This document shows positions 1 through 6,583 of a DNA stretch of 10,699 nucleotides, piece after piece. The DNA comes from Planctomycetota bacterium (GTDB taxonomy: Bacteria > Planctomycetota > Planctomycetia > Gemmatales > Gemmataceae), in the NCBI GenBank assembly GCA_018970845.1, contig JAGWVO010000099.1:1-10699 (forward strand). The letters run 5' to 3'. The notes beneath the pieces were generated by a model, which saw only the letters and a program-made list of their open reading frames with translations, did not search any database and was not told where the DNA came from. Every line of letters starts with the position of its first letter. Position 1 is the stretch's first letter. A program made the position numbers and the translations under genes.

Positions 1-35
1 AGCAGGGCCGCGCCGAGCATCAGGCAAGGATTCAT
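1..35 (-). CDS. 5' end of a divergent gene, probable signal peptide (partial)
   Basis: On the minus strand an ATG at 35-33 opens a frame that runs off the left edge and reads MNPCLMLGAAL. A short polar start followed by a hydrophobic Ala/Leu run is what the beginning of a signal peptide or lipoprotein leader looks like. A GGA lies about 8 nt before the ATG on that strand, which is a weak ribosome site. The frame would be divergent from the ATPase gene at 136, leaving a shared 100-nt control region between them. Only eleven residues are visible, so no function can be given and the gene itself is tentative. Confidence 0.35.
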   Translation of the reverse strand, partial: MNPCLMLGAAL

Positions 36-135
36 GGGGATGTTCCGTCAGGACCGGGTGGGGGGTGATGTCACTATTGTGCCAATCCCGCCGGCCAAGG
101 CCAGAGCCGGTTTTTCGTTCCCGTAACATGGAAGC

Positions 136-1233
136 ATGGAGACCCCGGGAAACATGACGGCCCTGGCCAAGGCTGGCCCCGACGCGGTGCCCGCGCTGGT
201 GGACGCGCTCATGGACGAAGCCCGCCGCCTGGGGGCCTCCGACCTGCACATCGAACCGTCAAGGGACCATGTCGAGGCCCGGGTGAGGGTGAACGGGATC
301 CTCCAACCGCTCGCGCGCCTGCCCGAAGCCCTGGCCCCCAACATCGCCGCCCGGTTCAAGGTGCTGGCGGGCCTGCTTACCTACCGGATCGACATTCCCC
401 AGGAAGGCGGCTTCCGGGACGGCCGCGGGGAGGGACGGGTGAGCACCTTTCCTGTGATCCACGGGGAAAAGGTCGTCGTGCGGTTTTTCCAGTCGGAAAC
501 CGGCCTGGAACTGGATTCCCTCGGGCTGGAACCCGCGGTGGCCTCGGAACTCAAGCGGGCCCTCGACGGCAGGGAGGGGATGATCCTGCTCACCGGTCCG
601 GCGGGCAGCGGCAAGACAACCACGATCTACGCCTGCCTCCAACGACTCGCCTCCATGGGACTCCAGGTCTGCACCCTCGAGGATCCCGTTGAAAGGGAGA
701 TTCCCGGGATCACGCAGTCGAGCATCCGGGTCGCGGCGGGGTTCGACTTCGCGCGCGGCTTGCGCAGCCTGCTTCGGCAAGACCCCGAGGCGATCATGAT
801 CGGAGAAATCCGCGACCCCGAAACCGCCGAATCGGCGCTGCGCGCGTCGCTGACGGGGCATTTGGTGATCGCCACGATCCATGCCACATCCGCTCCCGGG
901 GCGGCATCGAGGCTGTTGGACATGGGTCTGGAACCTTACCTTCTGACCGGGTCGCTCAAGGCCATCCTGCACCAAAGGCTTCTGCCCCGCGCCGACGGGA
1001 CAGGCCGATTTCCCTTGGCCGAACTCCTCCTGCCGGGCCCTGCTTTCCGCGAGGCTGTGCTGGCCCGGGCCGACTCGGAGCGACTCGCCCGCGCCGCCCG
1101 GGCCGACGGCATGGAACCGATGGCCTCCGTCGCCCGCGCCGCCATCGCCTCCGGCAAGGCTGATGAGTCCGGGGCCCGACACTTCCTCGGCGCCGACGGA
1201 AACGCGGTCGGCAATCGGGGCCCTCAGGGTTGA
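136..1233 (+). CDS. gspE: GspE/PilB-type secretion/pilus assembly ATPase, short form without cysteine cluster
   Basis: This is a cytoplasmic hexameric ATPase of the type II secretion / type IV pilus class, which powers pseudopilin assembly through the GspF platform. Visible motifs are SDLHIEP (35-41), the N2-domain phrase IHGEKVVVRF (108-117), Walker A GPAGSGKT (154-161), the Asp-box region EDPVE (182-186), Walker B with LRQDPEAIMIGEIRD (213-227) and the His box TGHLVIATIHAT (240-251). These phrases fit GspE/PilB better than PilT. At 365 residues it is well short of typical GspE/PilB: it lacks the N1 domain that contacts GspL or its equivalent. It also lacks the paired CxxC zinc motif, since the segment after HQRLLP (279-284) has no cysteine. 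The ATG at 136 has GGAAG directly upstream with almost no spacing; the in-frame ATG at 154, with GGAG 12 nt upstream, is an alternative. The gene is separated from the other assembly genes by three membrane-protein genes. Confidence 0.93.
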   Translation: METPGNMTALAKAGPDAVPALVDALMDEARRLGASDLHIEPSRDHVEARVRVNGILQPLARLPEALAPNIAARFKVLAGLLTYRIDIPQEGGFRDGRGEGRVSTFPVIHGEKVVVRFFQSETGLELDSLGLEPAVASELKRALDGREGMILLTGPAGSGKTTTIYACLQRLASMGLQVCTLEDPVEREIPGITQSSIRVAAGFDFARGLRSLLRQDPEAIMIGEIRDPETAESALRASLTGHLVIATIHATSAPGAASRLLDMGLEPYLLTGSLKAILHQRLLPRADGTGRFPLAELLLPGPAFREAVLARADSERLARAARADGMEPMASVARAAIASGKADESGARHFLGADGNAVGNRGPQG

Positions 1234-1353
1234 ACAACTGGTGCTTTTCCAAACACAAAAGGACGCCCGCAAAGGCTGTTGGATGTTTGCAGCCCTGAAT
1301 CAACTCAAGTACGATCACTTCAAGACAATTCAATCAATTCATGGACGGGAGCC
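1234..1353 (+). promoter_or_regulatory. AT-richer spacer with possible promoter and CAATTCA direct repeat
   Basis: This 120-nt gap is clearly richer in A and T than the flanking genes. A possible sigma-70-like pair is TTGCAG (1287-1292) and TACGAT (1310-1315) with a 17-nt spacer; it matches consensus at only 3/6 and 4/6 positions. CAATTCA occurs twice, at 1326-1332 and 1335-1341, nine bases apart, just before the start of the four-helix protein. A GGCTG...CAGCC inverted repeat (about 1274-1294) has an 11-nt loop and no T-tract, so it is not a convincing terminator. The spacer probably marks a new transcription unit, but no element here is certain. Confidence 0.25.
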
Positions 1354-1899
1354 ATGGAACCGCTTGGAAATCTGGCCCAGAACGCGCGCGCCAAGCAATT
1401 GTCGAGCGCCCGCTCCGCGCTCATCTTCGTGGGAATCCTCACCCTGGCGGCCAACGGATTCCTCTATTACAACGCCGAGGCCGAGATCACGAAAATCCTC
1501 GATGCCGAGGTCGCCAAGGCGGGCCCCGGGGCCGTGGTCGACCAGGCGAAGTTCGCCGAGGTCAAGGGGAACGCGATCAACTCGGTCCGGATCATTTACG
1601 GGGGCGCCGCCGCTCTCGGGGTCGTCTTCATCACGCTTGGAGCCCTGGTTTTCAAGGCGCCCGTGCCGATGGTGGTGACCGGCCTGGTGCTCTACATCGC
1701 CGCCAACGCCATCTTCTTTGTCATCAACCCCGCCTCGCTCGCCTCGGGCGTGATCGTCAAGGCCATCATTATTTTCCTGTTATTCAGGTCGGCGATGGCC
1801 GCATTTGCCTACCAGCGGGAAGCGGCGCTCGAGGCGGCCAAGCCAGATGGCCCCGAGGCCCTCGAGCCATTCGACCGGCCTCCACCGGCTTCCCCGTGA
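1354..1899 (+). CDS. Four-helix integral membrane protein of unknown function
   Basis: I do not recognise this family. The 181-residue protein has four hydrophobic segments at about 21-39, 80-100, 105-125 and 131-150. A charged loop at 40-78 (rich in Glu, Lys and Asp) sits between the first two helices, and a proline-rich acidic tail (161-181) ends in RPPPASP. The ATG at 1354 was chosen because GGGAG (1347-1351) lies just before it, although at only 2 nt spacing. An in-frame ATG at 1279 would add a 25-residue polar stretch in the AT-rich spacer and looks unlikely. The stop is followed after 9 nt by the CPBP protease gene, whose GAGG ribosome site overlaps this stop codon, so the two are probably co-translated. 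It may be an envelope partner of the protease or the PH-like protein downstream; this is inference from order only. Confidence 0.8.
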   Translation: MEPLGNLAQNARAKQLSSARSALIFVGILTLAANGFLYYNAEAEITKILDAEVAKAGPGAVVDQAKFAEVKGNAINSVRIIYGGAAALGVVFITLGALVFKAPVPMVVTGLVLYIAANAIFFVINPASLASGVIVKAIIIFLLFRSAMAAFAYQREAALEAAKPDGPEALEPFDRPPPASP

Positions 1900-1908
1900 G
1901 GCCGCGCG

Positions 1909-2751
1909 ATGAACCCGGCGGACAACCCGACTCCCCCCGACTCGCCCCACCCTTCAGAACAGGCGTCTCATCCGGCCAGCGAGCCTGAAACAACCCCATG
2001 CTGGCGCTGCGGCAAGCCCGGGAGCGCCGGTCGCCTGTCCTGCGCGTGGTGCCAGGCGTCGCTTGTTTCCCGGGCGACGGCCCAAGCCGACCGCGCCGGC
2101 GCGCCGATCGCGGCGTTCTTCCCGAAGCTGATGGCCGGTTTCGGGTTGTTCATTGCCATCTCGGCGGGAAACATCATGATCGACTCCGCCTGCCGCGACG
2201 CGACAATCCGCCTCGCCTGCGACACGGCGGCGATGGCCCTTGTCGGCGCCGTGACGACATGGCTTTGCCTTGTCCGCCCGCCCATCGCGGGGTTTCCGGT
2301 GCCGGGCTTGGCATGGCTCGCGTGGGTTGCCGCCGTTCCGATCCTGGCCGCTTGCATCCAGGCCAACTTCATGTTCCACGATTACTTGAAAAAAATCCTC
2401 GCGGTTGACGCGGAAGACGGCCTCGACCTCAAGCCATGGCAAGCCGCCTGGCTGTTCATCCTTCTCACCATCTTCCCGGCGATCATCGAGGAGGTTTTCT
2501 TCAGGCACCTGGTCCTCGACACTTTCCGGAGGGAATTCCATTCGTGGGCCACGGGAGTCTGGGTTTCATCCATCATGTTCGGGATGGCCCATATCGGCCA
2601 ACCTTTCGCGCTTCCTTATCTCATCGGGGTCGGATTCATCCTCGCCCTGTTGAGAACGGCCAGCGGCACCCTGCTGCTGCCGATGCTTGTCCACGCGTTT
2701 CACAACGGCATCGTCGTGGCCCGGGCCTTGGATGGGAAACTGATCCCATGA
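1909..2751 (+). CDS. CPBP-family intramembrane glutamic protease with N-terminal zinc-ribbon-like motif
   Basis: This 280-residue membrane protein carries the signature of the CPBP (CAAX protease / bacteriocin-processing, Abi) family: EEVFFR (194-199), FGMAH (224-228) and HAFHN (262-266), the motifs that hold the catalytic Glu and His residues in the membrane. Hydrophobic segments lie at about 71-92, 102-122, 133-150, 178-196, 213-230 and 233-270. Before the membrane part is a Pro/Ser-rich leader (1-30) and two CxxC pairs, Cys31/Cys34 and Cys45/Cys48, the pattern of a small zinc ribbon. The ATG at 1909 has GAGG (1898-1901) at 7 nt spacing. The stop overlaps the start of the next gene by ATGA. 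Family members cleave prenylated or peptide substrates, or serve immunity or signalling; the substrate here is unknown. The family assignment is firm, the zinc binding is inference. Confidence 0.88.
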   Translation: MNPADNPTPPDSPHPSEQASHPASEPETTPCWRCGKPGSAGRLSCAWCQASLVSRATAQADRAGAPIAAFFPKLMAGFGLFIAISAGNIMIDSACRDATIRLACDTAAMALVGAVTTWLCLVRPPIAGFPVPGLAWLAWVAAVPILAACIQANFMFHDYLKKILAVDAEDGLDLKPWQAAWLFILLTIFPAIIEEVFFRHLVLDTFRREFHSWATGVWVSSIMFGMAHIGQPFALPYLIGVGFILALLRTASGTLLLPMLVHAFHNGIVVARALDGKLIP

Positions 2752-3767
2752 GCCATTCCGACAACATGATCAGGATCGTTCCCGGGTTCCGTTACGGCCG
2801 CCTGTTCGTGGTGATTTTGGCGGTGGCGGCACTGGCGGCGCTGGGAGTTGTGTTCGCGCTCACCGGAAACCGGGAATCCTCTTACTTTTCACTCCTGCCG
2901 ATCTGCGTCATCGCGTTCACGCTGCTGACATGGGGCGATCGCGAACCCCTTGCGATCACGGAAACTGGCATTGAACACGGGTGGAGCGGCAAGGTTGTGG
3001 CTTTTGAGGACATCGAGGGGATCACCCTCAACAGTGCCTGCCAGGATCCAAAGGCGAATCTCACGGGGGGATGGCTGGCGATTTACCATTGCGAGGGCGC
3101 CTTGCAACTCCCCCCGAACACGATCCCCGACAACACGCGCCTTTACGAACTCATCCTCTCCAGGTCCGTTCCCAAAAAATCAATGCCCGGCGTGGAGAAA
3201 CTCGCCGATTACCACCGCGGGCAAGTCGAGACATTCGGCGAGGCGATGGTTTGGGCCTTCAACCCGCGGAAGGCCTCGCCAAAACAATGGCATCACCTCG
3301 TGTTCTGGCTGGTTCTCGCCGGCCTCGCGGTCTCATGGATCGCCCTTTCTGCCAACCAAGGGCAAAACCCACGGGGAGGCGCTCCCGATCCGAATCCGCT
3401 GGCTGTCGGCGGCGGCCTGCTGCTGGTCGTGTCATTCATCGGGATGCTGGTCACGGCCGCGAGGCTTTCCGCCGCCGGAGCCATCCCCGCGGGCGTGAAG
3501 GGTTGGAAGAAGTCCTGCCTGGTGATCGGCCCCCTTGGCATCGGGTTGGTGCAGGGAGACCTGGCCGGAACGATCAGATGGGATGAGATCGAAGACCTGC
3601 GGCTGGCCAAGGGCTTCTCCCTGGGAGCCTATTCAGGATTTCCAACGAAGAGGACGCTGTCCGTCAAGGTGGCGGGAGCCGAAATCGCCATCGCCGATAT
3701 CTATGATCATCCGCTGCCGAACATTTTCGCGATCATGTCAAGGTTTTGGAAAAAACCCGGAAGCTAG
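2748..3767 (+). CDS. Membrane protein with two helix-pair plus PH-like halves, function unknown
   Basis: The 339-residue protein starts at an ATG that overlaps the preceding stop (ATGA, 2748-2751), with a weak GGGA about 10 nt upstream. It shows hydrophobic segments at about 18-39, 46-62, 183-201 and 218-237. After each helix pair comes a beta-rich soluble stretch: LAITETGIEHGWSGKVVAFEDIEGI (first half, near 68-92) and CLVIGPLGIGLVQ...IRWDEIEDLRL (second half, near 257-286). The pattern of residue turns, 'hGIe...W.dIe.i', is typical of bacterial PH-like (bPH/YcxB-type) domains. The two halves look like an internal duplication, with the second half shorter. No catalytic motif is visible. It forms a compact three-gene set with the four-helix protein and the CPBP protease. 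The PH-like assignment rests on motif reading only and is moderate; that this is a real membrane-protein gene is secure. Confidence 0.8.
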   Translation: MSHSDNMIRIVPGFRYGRLFVVILAVAALAALGVVFALTGNRESSYFSLLPICVIAFTLLTWGDREPLAITETGIEHGWSGKVVAFEDIEGITLNSACQDPKANLTGGWLAIYHCEGALQLPPNTIPDNTRLYELILSRSVPKKSMPGVEKLADYHRGQVETFGEAMVWAFNPRKASPKQWHHLVFWLVLAGLAVSWIALSANQGQNPRGGAPDPNPLAVGGGLLLVVSFIGMLVTAARLSAAGAIPAGVKGWKKSCLVIGPLGIGLVQGDLAGTIRWDEIEDLRLAKGFSLGAYSGFPTKRTLSVKVAGAEIAIADIYDHPLPNIFAIMSRFWKKPGS

Positions 3768-3918
3768 GAGCCTAAAACGGGAGCCCATGCAGGGCCACAA
3801 GCGCCCCAACGCGCCCCGGCCCGGTTGAAAAGCCGCTCCATTCGTTAGAAAGCGATCATTTCTGGAAACACCCGGGTCGGGTCGTAGAATTCAAATGCAA
3901 GTCCCACGGGAAGCCCCG
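3768..3918 (+). promoter_or_regulatory. Spacer with candidate promoter before the GspF-pseudopilin operon
   Basis: TAGAAT at 3885-3890 matches the sigma-70 -10 consensus at five of six positions. The hexamer 17 nt upstream, CTGGAA (3862-3867), matches TTGACA at only three. An inverted repeat AGAAA (3847-3851) / TTTCT (3859-3863) overlaps the -35 position and could be an operator. If this promoter is real, transcription would begin near 3897, at or past an in-frame ATG at 3895, which supports ATG 3919 as the true start of the first GspF gene. GCGCCCC occurs twice (3802-3808, 3812-3818), with no evident role. No intrinsic terminator for the upstream genes is visible. Confidence 0.3.
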
Positions 3919-4959
3919 ATGAATCCTGAAACCCTGGCCTCGCTCAGTGACGAGATGGCCGCGCTTGCCCGCGCCGGCTTGCCCTTGGACCGGGGTCTGG
4001 CGGCGCTCTCTCGGGAACTGGGTGGCGACTCGGTGGGCAGGGCCTGCGGGGAACTGGCCCGCCTGCTTTCGGAGGGGCAACCTCCCGACACGGCGATCAC
4101 CAAGGCCCTGAAGGGGGTTCCGCCCCATGTGGCGGCCCTGGTTCGCGCGGGCATCACCAGCGGCAAGCTGGCCGAAAGCCTTTCCCGGCTTGGCGAGCAC
4201 ACCCGACTCCGGTCTCGACTGACGGCATTGGTGATCGACGCCCTGTTTTACCCTTGCATCGTGCTGGTTTTCGGACTGGCCATCTTCGCTTTCCTGGGGA
4301 TCTTCGTGATCCCCAAATTCATGACGATCTTCGCCGACTTCGGCATGCGCACACCCTGGCTCACCAGGGTGTTCTTCGCGCTGAACGAGCACGCCGTGGT
4401 GTTTTACCTGGTCATTCCGGCGAGCCTGGTTCTGGCCCTGACAGGGGTGAGGTTCTTGATGCGAGCCACGGAAAAAGGCCGGCTGGCCTGGACCCGGGCC
4501 ACCGGAATGATCCCCATCTGGGGGATGATGCAAAGGCAGGTGAACCTGTCGCTGCTCTATGACCTTTTGGGCCTGCTGGTGACGGCGGAAGTTCCGCTTC
4601 CCCAAGCCTTGCGGCTGGCGGGCGAGGCGTCGCCCGATCCGGTCCTTCGCGGCGCCGCGGCGGGTGCCGCGGCCGACCTGGAGGCCGGCAAGCCGCTGGA
4701 ACCATCGCTGCGCGACCACCAGTTGGGCACGGCGTGGGCGGCATGGATCGCCGGGGTCGGCGCCAGCCAGGGCAAGCTCGCCTCCCAACTCGAACTGCTG
4801 CGCGACACCTCGATGCGGCTGGCCGAGTGGCGGGCCAGGTGGCTGCGCGCCATCCTGCCTCCCGTGCTCCTCGTGCTTGTCGCCGGCGGGGGCATCGGGA
4901 TGTTCATCTTTTCCCTGTTCCTGCCCATGTTCACCCTCATGGAGGGATTGTCGCAGTGA
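3919..4959 (+). CDS. gspF: GspF/PilC-family inner-membrane platform protein, canonical layout
   Basis: GspF-type proteins form the inner-membrane platform that couples the assembly ATPase to pseudopilus growth. This 346-residue protein has the usual two T2SSF repeats: a cytoplasmic helical domain (about 8-108) with helix 109-131, then helix 159-179, a second cytoplasmic domain (about 185-308) and helix 311-336. Family phrases are MAALARAGLPLDRGLAAL (13-30), IPKFMTIFADFG...PWLT (131-149) and LVTAEVPLPQALRLA (220-234). The Gly-Glu usually found before the Ser/Thr-Gly-x-Leu turn is changed in both repeats: AGITSGKL (77-84) and VGASQGKL (280-287). ATG 3919 is preferred over ATG 3895 because GGGAAG (3908-3913) sits 5 nt before it, whereas 3895 has no clear ribosome site. 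The stop overlaps the next start (GTGA), so the two platform genes are probably translated together. Confidence 0.92.
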   Translation: MNPETLASLSDEMAALARAGLPLDRGLAALSRELGGDSVGRACGELARLLSEGQPPDTAITKALKGVPPHVAALVRAGITSGKLAESLSRLGEHTRLRSRLTALVIDALFYPCIVLVFGLAIFAFLGIFVIPKFMTIFADFGMRTPWLTRVFFALNEHAVVFYLVIPASLVLALTGVRFLMRATEKGRLAWTRATGMIPIWGMMQRQVNLSLLYDLLGLLVTAEVPLPQALRLAGEASPDPVLRGAAAGAAADLEAGKPLEPSLRDHQLGTAWAAWIAGVGASQGKLASQLELLRDTSMRLAEWRARWLRAILPPVLLVLVAGGGIGMFIFSLFLPMFTLMEGLSQ

Positions 4960-6170
4960 GGGCCCTCCGGCCAGGCATTCCCACACGGCTGGCCGCGGCG
5001 TTCCTGATGGCGCTGCCCCTGGTTCCGTCATGCCTTGTCCTGGGCCCGGTGCTCGGCACCCTCGCCGTGCTGGGCTACCATGGCTGGGTTTTCTTCATAT
5101 GGGATCACATGCGTCTTTTAAGGCAGCGCGAGCTCGCCGCCGGCCTCCGGCTGGCGATGGGCGCGGGAATGCCCCTGGATGGCGTGCTGGTTCCGGCGCG
5201 GGTGACTCGCGGGGCCTGGGGTTGGCTTGAAACCGCCGCGCTTTGGGCCTTCCCGTTCCCGCTGTATTGGCCTCTGTGGGAACGGCGGTTCGGTTACGAA
5301 TCGCTGAAGGCGCGCGCCAGCGAATTGCTGGCGCACGGGCATGGAACCGAGGTTTTGGCCATGCCCGGACTGCTGGCCCGCGACGACCTGTTCGACCTGC
5401 GGGTGGCGGGACGGGCCAAGGCCCCGGATTCGGCCGGCAACGACGACGACTCGCTCTCCCCCCGGTTGTTGGCCCTGGTTCCCTCGCTGGCCTACCCGCT
5501 CGTGGTGATGCTCATGGTGGTCATGATCACCCTGTTCTGGTCGATCATCGTCTCGCCACGGGTGGAGCGCATCTTCACCGAATTCGGGGTGCCGCTGCCT
5601 TGGCTGACGGTCATGGTGCTCGAATGGACGCGCGCCCTGATGTCGTTGCTGCTGCCGGCGCTGGCCCTGGTGTCGGCGGCCCTCGTCATGGCGTATCACG
5701 AAACGCCGCTGAGATGGTGGATGCCCGGGCTGAGGGGCGTGTTCGCACCGCATGGCCGGGGAATGATCCTCGAGGCCCTCGGAAGGATGCTGGCGACCGG
5801 CATGACGCTCGACTCCGGTGCGACCTGGCTGATCGAGGGCGGCGCGGCCGATGGCTCGGGTTCCAGGCTGCTCAAGCGCCTGCGGACCGCGGCGGAACAG
5901 GGGGCCCCGCCCCAGGAGGCGCTCGCCCGCGCCGGCCTCGTCAACCACGCGGAAGCGGCCTGGCTGGGCACCACCATCGCGAGCGGCCGGTTTCCCGCGG
6001 CGCTGGGCGAACTGGGCCAAAGCCTCCAGGCGTTGGCGCTCAGGAGGCTCCACCGAAGGGTGACCTTCGTCGGCACCGCCGGAACCCTGCTGGTGGGAAT
6101 CATCGTGGGAACCGCGGTGCTGGCCATCTTCATCCCGCTGGTCGACCTGATCGGATGGTTGACGCCATGA
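4956..6170 (+). CDS. gspF: Second, divergent GspF-family platform protein with extra membrane segments
   Basis: This starts at a GTG (4956) overlapping the previous stop, with a strong GGAGGG (4941-4946) 9 nt upstream; no better ATG exists near the junction. The 404-residue product is a second GspF homologue. It shares with its neighbour SPRVERIFTEFG...PWLT (200-218), the repeat-2 phrases GRMLATGMTLDSGATWL (276-292) and IASGRF (341-346), and a C-terminal helix (371-397) ending in IFIPLVDLIGWL. It differs at the front: an N-terminal hydrophobic stretch (about 12-48) precedes the first helical domain (LAAGLRLAMGAGMPLDGVL, 60-78), and another hydrophobic stretch (88-107) interrupts it. An acidic linker GNDDD (161-165) precedes the helix at 172-198. 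The Gly-Glu motifs are again absent. It could pair with the first GspF as a heteromeric platform, or act on a different set of pilins. Family membership is good; the specific role is inference. Confidence 0.86.
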   Translation: MRALRPGIPTRLAAAFLMALPLVPSCLVLGPVLGTLAVLGYHGWVFFIWDHMRLLRQRELAAGLRLAMGAGMPLDGVLVPARVTRGAWGWLETAALWAFPFPLYWPLWERRFGYESLKARASELLAHGHGTEVLAMPGLLARDDLFDLRVAGRAKAPDSAGNDDDSLSPRLLALVPSLAYPLVVMLMVVMITLFWSIIVSPRVERIFTEFGVPLPWLTVMVLEWTRALMSLLLPALALVSAALVMAYHETPLRWWMPGLRGVFAPHGRGMILEALGRMLATGMTLDSGATWLIEGGAADGSGSRLLKRLRTAAEQGAPPQEALARAGLVNHAEAAWLGTTIASGRFPAALGELGQSLQALALRRLHRRVTFVGTAGTLLVGIIVGTAVLAIFIPLVDLIGWLTP

Positions 6171-6583
6171 GCGCGCGCGCCGCCCGGAAAGGCTACTCAC
6201 TTTTGGAATGCCTGATGGTGCTCGGAGCCATGACGGGCCTGGTGGCCATGGCGGCGTCAACGGCGGCATGGAGCGTGCGTGAAAGCCGGGAGATCACGAT
6301 CCGGATCGCCGGCGCCGAGGCATTGGCCAACATCCTCGAGGAGGCCCGCGCCGAGGGCTTCGATGGCGTCGACAAGGCCTGGGCCGGTTCCCGGTCGCTT
6401 CCCGAATCGATCAAGCGGATGGCGCCCGGGTCGGCGCTCGAGGTCACGGTGACGCTGGTTCCCGGCGCGCCCGGCGTCAAGCTTGTTGCCGCCTCGTTGG
6501 AACTCCGTTCGGCGAACCATCCGCAACCCCGAACCATCCGCATGTCCACGATCGTCGGACCACGACCGGGGACCGGAACATGA
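6167..6583 (+). CDS. Type IV pilin-like minor pseudopilin (GspH/GspI-like)
   Basis: The 138-residue product begins MSARAARKG followed by YSLLECLMVLGAMTGLV, a class III prepilin signal: a short basic leader, cleavage expected after Gly9, Glu at mature position +5 (Glu14), and a hydrophobic helix to about residue 36. After processing by a prepilin peptidase it would sit in the inner membrane and join the pseudopilus, probably near the tip as a minor subunit. The remaining 100 residues (a helix with EALANILEEARAEGF, then beta-rich segments such as LEVTVTLVPGAPGVKLVAASLEL, read in part) fit a small pilin head domain but carry no family-specific mark, so GspH versus GspI versus PilV cannot be decided. 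The ATG overlaps the previous stop (ATGA), with GGATGG (6153-6158) 8 nt before it; the 3' end overlaps the next gene the same way. Confidence 0.88.
   Translation: MSARAARKGYSLLECLMVLGAMTGLVAMAASTAAWSVRESREITIRIAGAEALANILEEARAEGFDGVDKAWAGSRSLPESIKRMAPGSALEVTVTLVPGAPGVKLVAASLELRSANHPQPRTIRMSTIVGPRPGTGT

Noticed and set aside
67..84. Minus-strand TGGCAC (84-79), a possible sigma-54 -24 element for the left-edge gene
   Set aside because: The required GC dinucleotide at the -12 position is absent at the correct spacing (AC is found instead).
91..115. CCGGC/GCCGG hairpin followed by TTTTT before the ATPase gene, resembling a plus-strand terminator
   Set aside because: The stem is only five pairs with a ten-base loop, a competing GGCC/GGCC pairing exists inside it, and no plus-strand gene is seen upstream to terminate.
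136..1233. PilT-type retraction ATPase, suggested by the short length
   Set aside because: SDLHIEP, IHGEKVVVR, TGPAGSGKTTT and the EDPVE...ITQ phrase match the GspE/PilB branch better; only the length is PilT-like.
259..1272. Minus-strand open frame of 337 codons opposite the ATPase
   Set aside because: The plus strand has Walker A/B and His-box motifs; the minus translation shows no domain and no ribosome site was evident.
3783..3795. GCCC/GGGC hairpin after the PH-like protein gene as a terminator
   Set aside because: Four-pair stem without a T-tract; such short GC inverted repeats are expected by chance in this composition.
3856..5031. Long minus-strand open frame (391 codons) opposite the first GspF gene
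   Set aside because: It is antisense to a clearly recognised GspF, and its translation is rich in Gln, Gly, Arg and His without any domain. It is a GC-rich shadow frame.
5118..6269. Long minus-strand open frame (383 codons) opposite the second GspF gene
   Set aside because: Low-complexity His/Gln/Arg/Gly translation, antisense to a gene with good family motifs and overlapping junctions.
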